From Bradysia coprophila (lineage: Eukaryota > Arthropoda > Insecta > Diptera > Sciaridae), in contig NC_050738.1 in NCBI RefSeq assembly GCF_014529535.1, forward strand, positions 12,974,062-13,038,061: DNA of 64,000 nucleotides. Reading direction: 5' to 3'. Position numbers and translations under genes: made by a program. Below the pieces are notes generated by a model. The model had not been told where the DNA came from, ran no database searches, and was given only the letters and a program-made list of their open reading frames with translations. This document shows, in pieces, positions 44,901-57,986 of the stretch. The first letter of the stretch is position 1. Every line of letters starts with the position of its first letter.

Positions 44901-47900
44901 AAGTGCATTTCAACAAATCGTTAAATCTGTTACTTCATTTGTACGAATAAGTATCTCCTGGTGTTTGACCCAAAATCTATTACTTCACTATTAGTATCGT
45001 GCGTTTATAACCACACTAACCAAAACTCATTGTATATTCTGATGACTGTTGTCGATATTTATCAGTTGCAATATGATTGCGTGAAGCAGAGTCTAAGTAG
45101 TGATTATTAGAAGTTGCAATATGCATATATATAAGGATATCCACTTGGAGTTTGGTATTTTATCCACTCATCTACATTTGCCAGACTCTTTCAGAGAATC
45201 TGTGGACAGAACCTTAAAATTTTTATTTTTGTATTCAATTAGTATTCAATTGTATTCAATCAGCATGGTAATAATATTTTATGATTTAACTAAATCGACT
45301 TTAGATGTAATAAACTAACAGAAGGTATTTCGAAAAAAGGCAGAAACTGCATTTTATGGTTCGTCAACCTCTTCTCTAGCCCTAGATGCCAGGAGAGCCC
45401 ATCCCTATCTTTTCTTGTGGAGGATTTATCGATGAAGTTGACCTGAAATTCAAAAGATGTCACCAAATAATATTGAGATTGAGTGCAGTGTTATTGCTTG
45501 ATTTGTAAATGGAAATTTAATTTCCAAAAGATATCTCATGCAAACCGCTCTACCTGCCATCAACCAGAAATAACATGTGAATAAAATTTTATATTTTCAA
45601 AAGTCCTAATAAGAGAAGAGAGTCACCATCATAGAACCGAATACATTTCGTTTTCATGGCAAAATTGTCCATGAGGACACGAGAGTCTTTTGATATGAAA
45701 ATGGTTTTAAATAAAATACGTTATTACACATTCAATATCTGTAAAAGGTTTTATGACAAACCCGTTAGACCATTTTACCATTTACAATTCCGCGCGCTTA
45801 TTCCCCAAACGACTCTATCGGTTTATGTTTTCAGAATGTCATATTTATGTAACATATTATTTGAATTTTGATCATATCATCGGCCACACTATCTTTTTGA
45901 ATATCCCATGGAGTTTGAATGAAAATTGAATTCGTTTTATATCATTGAAATTGTATACTTTATGTACTAAATTTTTAAAATGAGATAGGTCTGTTCAATA
46001 GGATTAAATTTTGCAGGTGGATGAGGAGAAGGGAAAAATAATATAACACACAGAATGGTGAAGTGGTGCTTTTATGAGAAAGAAACAACAAACTTTATGA
46101 CACTTGTCATCTCATGTGGAAAAATATTTTGAAAAGGCGCAAAGTAAAATAATCTTTGGAGAAATCGGAAACAGATAATAACGCTGCGAACGACAATCAA
46201 TGGATGAAAATAGGAAAATATTTTGAAAGAAGTTTCCTGGGTATGTCAATCCGTATTAACAAGAATTTTGCAATAAAGCTTGGCCTTGGAGATTTGATTG
46301 ATACTACGTTTTGCGGGTTCAGTTTTTTATTGGTTTATTTACTCTAAGAAACTTTTGAGAATTTCCGAGCACTAGTAACTATCTATAGGCTACACATACA
46401 CAACACACCCACAAGACAAGAGTGGGACAGGTCTAAGCTTAAAAATTGAAAATACTGGTAATTGTTTAATCAACAGCCACTGTAAACCAAACTAGTGATT
46501 AAAAAGTTTCAGCTGGTCCACTCATACAATCACCCTGTTAGTTTATGCTCGCTTACATGCCTTAGTAGATTACTTATCTGTGAGAAAAATGATGGAAAAT
46601 GGATAGGCCTTGGGCGAGGCATACATTCACCCTAGCATCCATTTTCACCATTACCAAAAGATGTGTAAGCTATTTCACTCAACGAAACACGCAAAATTTC
46701 GACAACATGACCTTAGAAACACTGCGTCGAGTAAAGACGTAAAGCACTGCGCATGTATGAGTGAACCAGCTGGTAAAACAGCTGCAGCAATCTTAGACAC
46801 ACATTTGGATGACATTAAAACTGTATTCAGATTGCTCTGATTTGGAAGAAAAGGGATCAGAAATCAGTTTAGACTATCTACAGAGTTTTCCTTTCGATTA
46901 CTCTCAATTGCCCCGTTTTGCTTTGAATTCTCGTGAATATATTTATTTCGAGCAAATTCAATTTGGAAAGGACCTACAGTTGTGAATTCAATCTTTTCAT
47001 ATTTTACTCCTTAGTCAATTCTACTAAACAAAACCTTGAAATCGTTTTTAACACGATAATGCAGAATCAGACCAGAACGTGCTCCAAGTGGCCGAAACAA
47101 GTGCAAAGTAATTGATTTAAAAATTCATTCAGAACTGACATTATCCTGTTGATAGGATTCGGTTATCACAATAAAAACTTTTCTTCCTCTCGAACACACA
47201 CATTCAACTCATTTGTGTTCCAAAAGTATAACCGAATATTACATTTTATTATCATATTATCTTCTCTCTGCTGACAACATACCAAAACTTGGAACAATGT
47301 TTTAAACTTAAAAAGTTTTTCCCTACAATAATAGAATGTAAATTTGAAGAAAATTGAGATGACGACCGACTAAATACGAACAACTTAAATGTACCCAATT
47401 GTTTAAGGGTAATTGGCTTTCTTTGAGAAAAGTTTTGTCTAACATCTTACTCTCAAGTGAAAAGTTTTCATGTTATTGCGTGTAATTGAAATATAAAGAG
47501 TTTTGCATTTTCACATAATTTTTATGCGTTGGAAATGGTGATGGGTATTCTTGTGTGTGCACAGAGAACAATATAATTGATATTTTATGAACAAGATTCC
47601 ACGCTGAACAATTACAATAATTTGAGGTGTGTGTAGGGAAATGCAACAATCGACTTCTCTCTTTGCAACCTTTGACATCTGCTGACAAAAACAAACGATA
47701 CATTCTGTGATGTGTGCTGAATTGTATGTTAAAACTAATGAAATAAAAATGTTTGTGTTGAACACATAAAAATACTTGGAAAGAATGAAGTAACAGATTC
47801 GATACCATCAGGGCCGCTCTGACTATCAAAAAGCGCACCGCACTTGTATGCAAAAAAAATCTAGCCCAGTATGGCCAGCCCGACCCTTAATATTTAATCG

Positions 47901-49308
47901 AGATCTTTCAGCGAATGGGCTCAAAGAATCAGTTTCGTAGTTGTGTTTTACACTTGGTGTTTCAAGTTTAAATGAAAATCTATCCTACAAAACAAAAAAC
48001 TGCAACTCAATATTCACATTGTGCATCAATGAAAGGGTCCCATTTGTACTACACCAGCCAGCCAGTTCTTGAACCAACCATAAATACAATATCATTGAGA
48101 CATAATACCGTGAAAAATAGCATATGTATACTTTTCGGTTTAATACACTGGATAAGCCCGGCTCAGAAACCAAGAAAAATAAGATTTAACTTAGGGTTGA
48201 TACAGCACAAACTGCGCGTCGAATTTTGAACATTGATTGTGTTTGTTTGAAAGAATAAAAATATTTAGGGTGTACGTACGTACGTATTTATGGTGTAGTA
48301 CATTGTAATCCCTTTCAGAGAGGTAAGAGGGTGGAGTTTATGTTTAATTACGACAGGAAGAACAATGAATTACGTTGATTCTACACAGATTAGATACATT
48401 TTTGATCTGTTTGTATGTACAATGTACGCCATACATGCATGTTGGTAGATGTCGGTACTGTTTTTTTTTAAACAACGTATTTGATCTATTGAGAGCTTTA
48501 AGCTTATTGAGAATTTTGATGCACATTCTTTTAATTTTCAAAGGGAAAGACAAGACCAAAGCTTCTAAAACCTCTTCAATTCAAAGAAGAATTCTATTAC
48601 ACATAGAGATAAGTGAAAATCGACATGTTTTCTTATTTGGGATTTGTTGTGATTGTGGTAATTGATTCCACAACACCTTCGTTAAACAAATGAAAATCTA
48701 GATTTTACAAACTCTTAAAACAGAAAATATGCCGTATATGGATCGAATAACTTTAATGGGGGACTGAAGTTTTGACAAGTTATTTTTAATCGACGTAAAA
48801 CAGTATTACAAACAAAAAATTGTTTCAATGTATGTCTCTAAAATGCATTGATTTTTTTATAAGTTCGTCTAAACTTCGAAACGTACACCCACAGTAAGAA
48901 ATTTACAAAATAGCGGTCCTAAATTTTTGATTTTACACTATTTTTAGAAATTCTTTTGCTCAGAATTGTCGATACCCATGTAGTTCTTGCTGCAGAACAG
49001 CTTACACATATTTATTTTCATCGAGACTGTAAACGTCCTCCGGCACATTTAAGGCGGCTGACAATATTGGGTCGATTTTGGGTCGTACTTTGTAAACTAA
49101 ATTAATTTTATTAAAAAAATCTGTGCATCTTAGAGGCATACCTAGAACAATTTTTTTTGCTTAGAGTAACGTTCTATGTCGACTTGGTCAAAACTTCAAT
49201 CCCCACTTCAATTCGTGGTTCGTGTAATGACATCTCGTAACATTCGCCACGTAACAAAATAAATTTCTATATAAAAAAAACTGTGAATTGATCGAAAAGA
49301 GTAAAAGC
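41922..49308. other. Long gene-free AT-rich stretch
   Basis: About 7.4 kb with no frame that resembles a protein family. Apart from the MITE at 44203-44276, I see only AT-rich sequence and degraded relatives of the 26.8-kb repeat (near 42340-42420). Confidence 0.5.
44203..44276. repeat. Short MITE, family GGACTAAAAGTC (copy 2, both ends intact)
   Basis: GGACTAAAAGTCTTTTTTAG at the left pairs exactly with CTAAAAAAGACTTTTAGTCC at the right across a ~34-bp centre. Related to 13076-13158. Confidence 0.75.
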
Positions 49309-49701
49309 CAATACCCTCCCTAGCAACCAAACTTCGTTTTGAGACAGTCAAAATACCACCTTATTTTGAAAAATGTGACACTGACTCTTATTTTTAATAG
49401 AGTTGCCGTGCCGCGCTCTTTTTCAAAGCAATATTGATGTCACGCGAAAAAGATAAATTTTAAACCTCATTTCATTTTTGCACACCAAAATGACTGAGCA
49501 ACTCACAAAAAAAGACGTCAGAACAACAAATTATTCATTTTCGAACACCGAAAGGGTAACAGTAGACTTAATATCTTCAACACAAAAAAGGACATCGTTG
49601 CTCTTACTTCATTTAATTTATTGTTAAAATTGTAAAATTTTCTATGACAGAATACAGTTTTACCACCTGAATTTTCCTAGTTTGGTTGCTAGAGAGGGTA
49701 G
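49309..49701. mobile_element. MITE of the CAATACCCTC family (copy 1, ~393 bp)
   Basis: Left end CAATACCCTCCCTAGCAACC (then AAAC); right end reads GTTTGGTTGCTAGAGAGGGT on the plus strand, its complement. Subterminal AGGTGGTA motifs also match the other two members at 57769-62659 and 63124-63308. No clear target duplication remains. Confidence 0.75.
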
Positions 49702-49834
49702 AAGAAGAATAATTTATTTTAACAATAAATGTGCTGCCCAATTAAATTAGGTTGCTTTACTACACAGCATATCGATCGATCAAAAGATATTATAATTACT
49801 AACAATATGTTGAATTTAGAGTTTTAGTTTTAAA

Positions 49835-50749
49835 TTAATTATAAATGTGATTATGTATGATATGGATTGTTGCACTTAAAATTTCTTCTGTCATTGACTT
49901 TAATTTAGATTTGTTTAGCCTAAAATGATCGAAAAATTTTAAAACGCTCTCGCCAAATGTTCCTCTACTTCCGAACCATAACCCTTTTACTGCCCAGTCA
50001 CTGTAGTTGTATGTGTTTTTGTACTTTTCCTTGTAAAATGGAATGCATCCTTCATATATCGAACGTTTTTCGTTGACAATTTTCATATCTTGTTCATGAT
50101 CGTTCACTTCATAACGGATCGTCGGGTCGATAACATACGCTTTCTTCAACTTTGTATCAAAAGCCACAATGTCGCTGAATCTCGACCGTCCTTCGTTATC
50201 GATTGCATATACCTCTTCGAAACATTTTAATTCTTTTTCTTCCAAAAGACCCTTAAGCTGATGTTTCATCTTGTGATGCCGGGCGGTGATTAACTGGGTA
50301 TTTGACTGGCAACTTCCGGTTACATGAGCAATAGTTTCAATCTCTCTACCACATTTGCGACAGAGGGCGGAAGAACAGACATTACCAGGCACAACCCATT
50401 CTGATGATGATAATGAGTTTTTGTTATAGATGAAGTCGTTGCTAGGAGTGTATGTTTGAAAATGGATAACTCCTGATCCTTGGTATTTTAAATTACACCA
50501 ATTTTCATAACATTTCAGCCGCAGAGCTTGACGTAACGTTTTTGTTGAGTCACCTTCGACACCAAGCGATGTGATGCAATTCGACATTTCGTTTGAGCAA
50601 TCGTATACTTCGTGGAACAGACCGTCGTCAATATTCGACAATTTCTTTGCAATGGCAAAATGTTGGAGATGAACTTCCCAACTTGATTTCAAGAGTCCCA
50701 AGCCTCTCAATCTTCGTGGTGCATAGAACAAATTATCATTGGTTCGCAT
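49835..50749 (-). mobile_element. LINE fragment: C-terminal zinc knuckle plus restriction-like endonuclease (304 aa)
   Basis: The frame is open for 304 residues. It carries a CCHC knuckle (CRKCGREIETIAHVTGSC) followed by RHHKMKHQL and an endonuclease core SDIVAFD ... VIDPTIRYE. This order (CCHC, then RHN-like, then PD-(D/E)xK with D and DxTxxxE) is that of the C-terminal end of R2/CRE/NeSL-group non-LTR retrotransposons. The reverse transcriptase that should precede it is absent, so the copy is 5'-truncated near 50750-51030. It lies in gene-poor DNA, not in rDNA. Confidence 0.75.
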
Positions 50750-51031
50750 CGGAAGTCCAATAATTTCTTTTGCTCAATTTCCACCGTGAGTGTTTCTCAC
50801 TTAGTCTTACCGAAAGCTTCCTTTTTGAATGTTTAGGACTTTTGAGAAGTCACATTCCAATTTTTCATTTTCATTTAGGGTTGAAATACAATTGAAATGA
50901 AACGTTTCCGTTCTTTTCTCAAAAATTATTTTCATTAACTTTCTAGACAAATAATCCGATGTCATGTCATGTCTAAAGATGGTAGAAACGGTAGAGACTA
51001 ATTGTCTTGCTAGATTTTCGCTGTGCATCAA

Positions 51032-53319
51032 AATAAATTAGCCTAATTGCGTTTCGCTTTTTGGAAGTAAAAGTGTCCTCTGTGCTGGGTTGTATATACT
51101 CGGTGAAATTTAATAAGAAAAAACAAAATAAAAATTCAACAAAATCATTTTTCAATCTCCCATTCTGTTTGAAGAACGTGACTTTAAATAAATACATTTT
51201 TGTGCGCCCATCTAAAATGTCAAATAATAGCTCGAAGATGACCGTCGGGGAAAACTCAATTTATTATATTTTTGTTATATATTCATTTCACTGTTTTAAA
51301 TTAAAAAAAAAGAATTTCATCCCCCTTTTTTTCTTCAAATTTAGTTATATACATTAATCTCCACTCCCATACATCTAGACTGATACCAGGAGTGATATAC
51401 AGAAACACATAGCCCATAGTTCAAATAACATCACGACGTTCTTTTTTTAAACTTTTGTTCGCACCTTGTCTTATACTACAATCCTTCAACGAAACCATGT
51501 ACATGGGATGCTGAGATACGGTGTATACACTTAATATTCTCGTCATGTATTGGTTTCGTTGACAAATTGAATCTTGTTCGAGAAATTTCATTTCAATTTC
51601 TTTTCCTTGCGGAACAAAACGGTGTAACATATTGATTATATTTTAACTTGATAAGGAAGAGAAAACGCTTTTATGTAAAATACACACGCCGGCATATCTC
51701 CATTCAAAATGAAGTTACATTCTCCCAACATTCTAATAGATATTCGAGTTGCAAAACAACAATGTTGATAATTTAATTTCATGTTTTCAGCTCAGTGAGA
51801 ATAAATTTAATTTTTTTTTCTTTTTATTTTTATTTTCCTTTCATTTTATTATCAAATCAGAAAAGTTTTCTAATGCAGCTAACGTATAGTGATAGAATGT
51901 GCGTAATTTTATATTCCGATGACGCGATGACAACGAGAAGACAGGCACAAACGAACAGATCGTATTTCTTGAATAATTTCATTTTATTGAAAAAATTATC
52001 ATAATATTAAGAAACGCCCGATATGGAGAAGAAAGTCGACGTCGTAGCTTTTCTTTTTCAATGAAAAGTCTACAAATTGGAATCAGACTTTCAATCACAG
52101 AACCTCAAAATGTAGAGATATCGATCTAAGCACTGGTCAGAATTAGTAGTAATCGAGTGTCGATTCCAGTTTTTAAATGAACTTATGAGTGCTTATGAGT
52201 TTATCGGAATAGTAAAACACTGATGTAGAAGAGCTTTACGTGCGAGCCTTGCCAATCCGTTTATTTTAACTGCAAATACACAAATGTCGAGAGATAATTG
52301 CCAGAATCGTCTTCGGCTCGTATTTACTAAAACTCAGCAACACAAGCTTTTGCTAGGAAAATAACCCAACCATTAATCTTTTTCGGGGCTATAACCTGTT
52401 ATCGATGACAAACAACTCCAAGAATAAACGACAAGCTCGGAGTAATTCGGTATTATAGGTATGTTCCAAGTAACTGTAGGCAAGAATTTTGACTGGCCGA
52501 ACGAACACGATTTCATCCACAGAGATCGGTTTTCACATAAATATTGATGATGTTATGACTCTATGGATGAAATTTGACAGTAATTTGACAATTCGTATGG
52601 CCTTGACAGACCTATACAGAAAAATGCATGTTCAAAAAAATGAAGTAAAATAATTGAAATCATTCTTGCGAAAATACTGAGATCGAATGAAGTAGTAGAT
52701 CCAATAGTTAATATCATAGAGGTAGACTACCTAGAGGAATTATGACCGAAATTCTAAATATATTGATTTGCTTGTTAATGATTGAAAGGTTAATATGTAG
52801 ATAGAGGTCCATGGACACAACGCGTAAACCCTCTTGTTTCCGACTTATTCTTTACAGAAAAATGTTTCCAAAGGAATTTAAAAACATACAAAAATCAATC
52901 AATCAATACGTTCTAGGACCTGAGACGTTGCACATTTTTCCAAATCATTTTGAAAAACGATTATCTTCGGTCAAATATAAGCAAAGTGAACTACATTACA
53001 AGTTTGGTTTGATTTGCAACAAGAAACGATTCCAAAACTGACCGCCAATACGAGTACCGCCAATGATGATTCACCTCGTGATTCATCCAGGCAACATAAC
53101 CTTTACGATAATTTAATCAGAATTGACACTTACATTAGCCCACTCAACACCGGTGTACGCACTTTGTGTGCCTTCAAATGAATCCACTAAATAAATGAAT
53201 AGTTCTGACGCTGGCTATCGTATCTTCAATATTACTGTTTTGTGAACATTTCCCTCAGTGGATTCTAAAGTTTTGTTGTGTGTTTGTAAAAAAATAAAAG
53301 AAAAGAAAATTGTTAAAAG
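51032..53319. other. Gene-free stretch upstream of the 377-aa gene
   Basis: No gene recognised. The segment 52712-52760 (ATCATAGAGGTAGACTACCT and following) recurs inverted at 63345-63395. Confidence 0.45.
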
Positions 53320-55786
53320 ATGTGCACCACTCAAGTCACCTCCACCAACTCGTGAGTTGTCAAAAACAGCCGCCAAATTATCATCTTTTTTCATAATTAA
53401 TTTTGAACATTTTTGTTATTTTAGCCTCGTCAAGGCTATCGATGATGTTGACGGTATTTTGGCAGCAATATTAACCCAAAGCTCATCAAAATGGAAATCA
53501 GCGAAAAAGTCAAAGAAAGGCGACAAAATGCCTACTAAGCTACGCTTTATCGGAGACTCTTTCTGGACTACCGTGAAAGAAGTTAGATTTCATGACACAT
53601 ACTTGTAACGTCAATTAGATTCTACTCCATTGAAATATTCCAGATGAGAGCTACCGTCACAGACTCAGTCGAAAAGTCGATCCGACGATCTTCAATGTTG
53701 TTGCTTAAACACGTTAGAAAATATCGTGGTAAGAAGACTTTTAAATCTGAACAACGCACTTCAAGCAAAAGTGCTATTAATGACAGCTGCCAAATAGAGT
53801 ACTATTTGAAATTTTATGAAATTTTATCCACACTCTTTTTACAGTGTAAAATTTTGTATGGAGCACTGTCAAGTTTCAGTACCCTATTTAGAGTACCACT
53901 TTTGCTTGAAGTGCGTTGATCTGAAGTATGAACGACATCTGTTATATTATTATTTTCTTCAGACTGTAACACCATGAACTGCACCATCGACAAAATTGAA
54001 GCTGCAACTTCAATTGTGTAAGTAAAGACAGAACAACACTTCCTTCCGTACCTTATACGTTAGCTCGAAAAATCGAAGTTTCCGGTTCGGTCAAGTTCGG
54101 GTGAAATCGTCTATTCGTAAAACTGGTTTCAACGTACATACTAGAACATTAAAACCCGAATTCTCATCGCAGAACCTGTCTCTTATCGTGTGTGTATCTT
54201 TCGTTTAGTTTTATCCAATTTATTTTTTTTAATTATTTCATTTCCTTGAATTTAATATCGTCAAGTTGCTGACCGTTCGTGATTTGCTACATTTCAGATC
54301 AAAGACGACCGACGGAGCCGAAGTTTGTGATAATTTCTACGAAGCCCTACACCTCGCTTGTGTAAAATATAAAATGATGTCCCCAATCATCCTTTACGGC
54401 AGATTGTATGAAGAAGAACGGTTCCAGTATGTGTCGGTGAGTTCATAATTTATATTTGCGACCGACAGATGCGGATGGGGCACCTAATTCCAAATTGGGT
54501 ATTGTTGGCCATACATAATGCCAATCAATACCGGGTCATCAACGTTCGTGGTTATCGTGATTCTCACAGCAATAACACTCTTCCCTCTGTATCGAAATGT
54601 CGAAAATGTAATCTTCAAATCTCGTATTTATGATATCCCCTTGAGAATGTGTTGACTCTGTAACGTTTATTTTGAAAAACGATCTCTGTAATTTTCGAGG
54701 CATTCCATTCCATTCCAAAATTCTTTGAGATTTATTCGCCAGGTTCCACTTCAGTTCAGTTCATTTTGAGTATTTCAAACAATTTACTCCAGCCCCATGC
54801 GAAAGTTGACCATAACATAGCAATTTGCCCCCTGCGAAAACGATCCGTTATATGTGGATTGTTTTACCCTAACCCTTTTTCCGTGAGTACCTTAGAATTA
54901 GTGAGTACCTTAGGCTTGTCAATAGACTCTTGTTTTAAATTGAAAAGGTGGCTTTCGATACTTCCCCAGTTTCACACTTCATCTACCTCCCCTATTCCTT
55001 TATAAGCAACGATTTCATCAACTAATTCAAAATCAACAAATTTCAGTTCATTTTTGGCGAACGTGTCTTTATAATTGAATTGACGACCGGCATTCCAGAC
55101 ATACAAGAAAGAGCCAGTGAGACAATGGGTGCCTTGATTCGTAAATTCGGAGGAGTTCCGAAAGTCTCGTCGTTCATAAAGGTTCAACAAAATATTGCCC
55201 ATATCGGTGAGTTGTTTATATGGTCTGCGGATTGCGAGGAAGCGGAATCTAATTCAATTTCATTTCACGAACTCATTCAGTGGCCGAAATCGATCTACAA
55301 AGCAAAACCGTTGCACCGTGTGAGCTGGTTCCTGATGACATCACGATATTGAATTTAAATGAAATTACGGAATTGATAATGGCATCACATTATCTGGTGA
55401 ATCAACCACGTACACGAATCGAACAGATTTATGCCGACACTTTGTTCCACAAGCAACCGTTCCTTGAGGGAATGTACGTGAACAACAAACAAGTGTTCGG
55501 CTGTGTGGATCTATCCGAAAAAGATAACGGCGCTTCGTTGCAACCGCCAATCATTCTGGTATTCTGCGATACGATAACACAGTCCAACTTTCTGTGGAAC
55601 GATAAACCGTTTCCCGTGAATGTGAAACAATTAACTGCGACTGACGTTGGTCGGGCGGCTTCGAATATGCCTTATGAACAGCTACAATTACTACCGATAA
55701 GTGTAGTATCAGATGCTGACGAATGCGGTGGTGTTCGCTACGGTGATCAAATCTTATATGATGGTCCGCTTGTTATTGTGCTCTAG
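53320..55786 (+). CDS. Unrecognised 377-aa protein, seven exons
   Basis: Exons with consistent phase and GT-AG borders: 53320-53351, 53425-53581, 53644-53728, 53963-54017, 54298-54436, 55047-55206 and 55281-55786; the total, 1134 nt, is 377 codons plus TAG. The ATG at 53320 follows TTAAAAG. The protein has no signal peptide or transmembrane helix. The N-terminal ~110 residues are helical and lysine-rich (KWKSAKKSKKGDK), the middle is an alpha/beta region (MSPIILYGRLYEEERF, FGERVFIIELTTGIPD), and the last ~165 residues form a second globular part (LNEITELIMASHYLVNQ, QPPIILVFCDTITQ, DECGGVRYGDQILYDGP). I do not recognise any family. Intron 3 holds MITE B copy 2. The steady exon phase argues for a real, intact host gene. 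Confidence 0.8.
53752..53918. mobile_element. MITE B copy 2, in intron 3 of the 377-aa gene (167 bp)
   Basis: Ends CAACGCACTTCAAGCAAAAG and CTTTTGCTTGAAGTGCGTTG (approximate complement). Target duplication ATCTGAA at 53745-53751 and 53919-53925. Confidence 0.85.
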
Positions 55787-57768
55787 ACTATATTGTCAGA
55801 TTTTTTTTTGTATCTTCATCGTTTAAATATTGAAGACTTTTCTTTCTCTTCTTTTATGACCTGAACTGATTATCGTTTTTGTATAATTTCAAATAATATA
55901 AGACGTCGTTATAGAAATGTTGCGTTGTTTTTGGTCTTTTTCAAACTATATTAGAATGGCAGTGAATGGCATGTGTGATCTTGAATTCCTATCCTTTTTG
56001 AAATCAAAAGGCATTTTGTTACGCCATCGAAGAAATGATAGTGAAATTTTCTTCTCCTTTTGGAAGCATTAGATTACATTGTATGCTGCGAATCATTACA
56101 TGAGGTAATAACTTCATGACGCTCTCAAACTCAGAAGTGTGTTTTTTGAGACCCTTCACGAAATACGGTTACTGAAGCTTGTTGATCAAAAACACAAACG
56201 TGAGTTTGCGAGTATCGTATGTTTCCGAATTGATGAATTAGCCTTCTTGTAAGCTATTTTTAATCGACTCAAAACTCAATTCTCAGAAAAAAGTCTATTC
56301 GAATTCACGTAAAATGAACCAAAATATTCTTCATGTAAAGGATCATTTTCATAACGGGCAAACTGCTATGTAATGGTCAACTTTCGCATGGGGCAGACAA
56401 TAAATGGTTTTCTGTTTTATTCCGAACAAAGAAAGGAAGTTACAGAAAATGAAATCGTTTTACAGCTCAAAATACTACAATAAGCTGAGTGAAACGTTTG
56501 CTATTCCTATGCAGACACTAGTCTCATGTTACATTTTTTTGACAAAATATTCGAACTTCTGACACAAAATTTCAAGGAGAAAATATGATGAAAAATCTTA
56601 ATACCGCATAGTCTCTAATTTAATCTCTAAGAAACCTGCAGTCATGTTGTGCTAACGACCAAAATTACAGCTTGTGGCGACTATTGAGTCAATAGTATTG
56701 ACCCTCCATTGTAATGTATCTAGCCCAAGCGAACCCTAGAATTGTAATTCTCATCATTCGTCGCAATGTTATACACTCTCATAAAAACGCCTTCGAAACC
56801 TCTGCCATATTTAATTTCCTGATGTGATGGTAAATACGAAAGCTTCATAACGACTAAGTATACAGAATCGTCACTAGAACGGGAATATTATACAGAATCG
56901 CATCACATGAATAATATTTACGATTACCAGTGAAATGGTTGCCAATATATTGATGAAAATTTATTCTTCTACTTGCAACGCGATGTACAGTTCAAATGAG
57001 TCCGGTTCTTTTTTGAAAAATCATTTAACCAAAATGGAAACATAAAATGGAAATCGTGCTAAATATTGCGATTGTATACAAAAGTATTTTCATGTACACA
57101 CCACATATATCCGATGGTGGAGAGACTGACTATACGGTAAGGGAATAACATCCAGCATTCATATATGTAATCAGTATAGGTATGTATGCATCCCTTTACC
57201 CTGTGTTATACCATAATAAATCACAAGTACCGATTTTGACAGCTAAAGTCCATTGAACATGAGTACATACACCATTTTCTGATCCAAGGAAATGCTGGGA
57301 AACTGAACATCTGTTTTGTGATTCTGTAATCTCTACAAAATAATAAATGTTTTTGCAAATCATAGGCTATGATTAGGGTTCCCTTTGTATCGCTTGTTAA
57401 ATTGTGTTCGAGAGTGTAAGTGTGATTCTGCTTGGATGGGCAATGTGAATCGATGGTCTTGAGCTGAGCCTGCAGCGAAATTTGGTACGAAATTGAAAGA
57501 AAAAGAAAATTATGGAATTCGTTTCAACAAACGTATCAATATTGCTGTGGTATTTACAGTGACTTTATCATCCATAAAACTAAAAGGACAATTTTAAATC
57601 TCAATCGCACAATTTTAACAATTCATGTATTTAACAAATTGAACAATTATAGTGACACCTTAGGTAATATTGAGAGAAAATCTTACAAGACGACAACAGT
57701 AAAAATAACTTGTTGTATTCTGACAAAGAACGTTAGACTTCTTCAGCAAGCATAATATCTGGCCTCTG
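55787..57768. other. Intergenic between the 377-aa gene and the transposon
   Basis: No gene. 56333-56395 is an inverted relative of 54785-54850 (CCCCATGCGAAAGTTGACCA); the two could be ends of one old element spanning the last exons, or two solo copies. Confidence 0.45.
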
Positions 57769-57825
57769 CAATACACTCCCTAGCAACCAAACTACAATTA
57801 TTAAGGTGGCAGGGCCTATTTTAGG

Positions 57826-57918
57826 GGAATTTTTGAGAATTTTTAGGAATTTCGGGAATTTTTGGAATTTCGGGAATTTCGGGAATTTTTGGAATTTCGG
57901 GAATTTTCACTTTCAATT
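57826..57918 (+). repeat. Left subterminal GGAATTTC/GGGAATTT minisatellite
   Basis: About nine units built from GGGAATTT, GGAATTTC and TTTTTGGAATTTC. The right end carries the same repeat in the same strand orientation. Confidence 0.8.
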
Positions 57919-57986
57919 ATATGCAAAATTGCGACACAAAACCACTGTAAATGTATTTAATAGCGAAATGAGCACAGAAAAACTGA

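Noticed and set aside
54785-56395. One large transposon with CCCCATGCGAAAGTTG ends spanning the last exons of the 377-aa gene
   Set aside because: The same motif also occurs singly at 27640, and the enclosed exons join cleanly to the outside ones, so two solo repeats are likelier.
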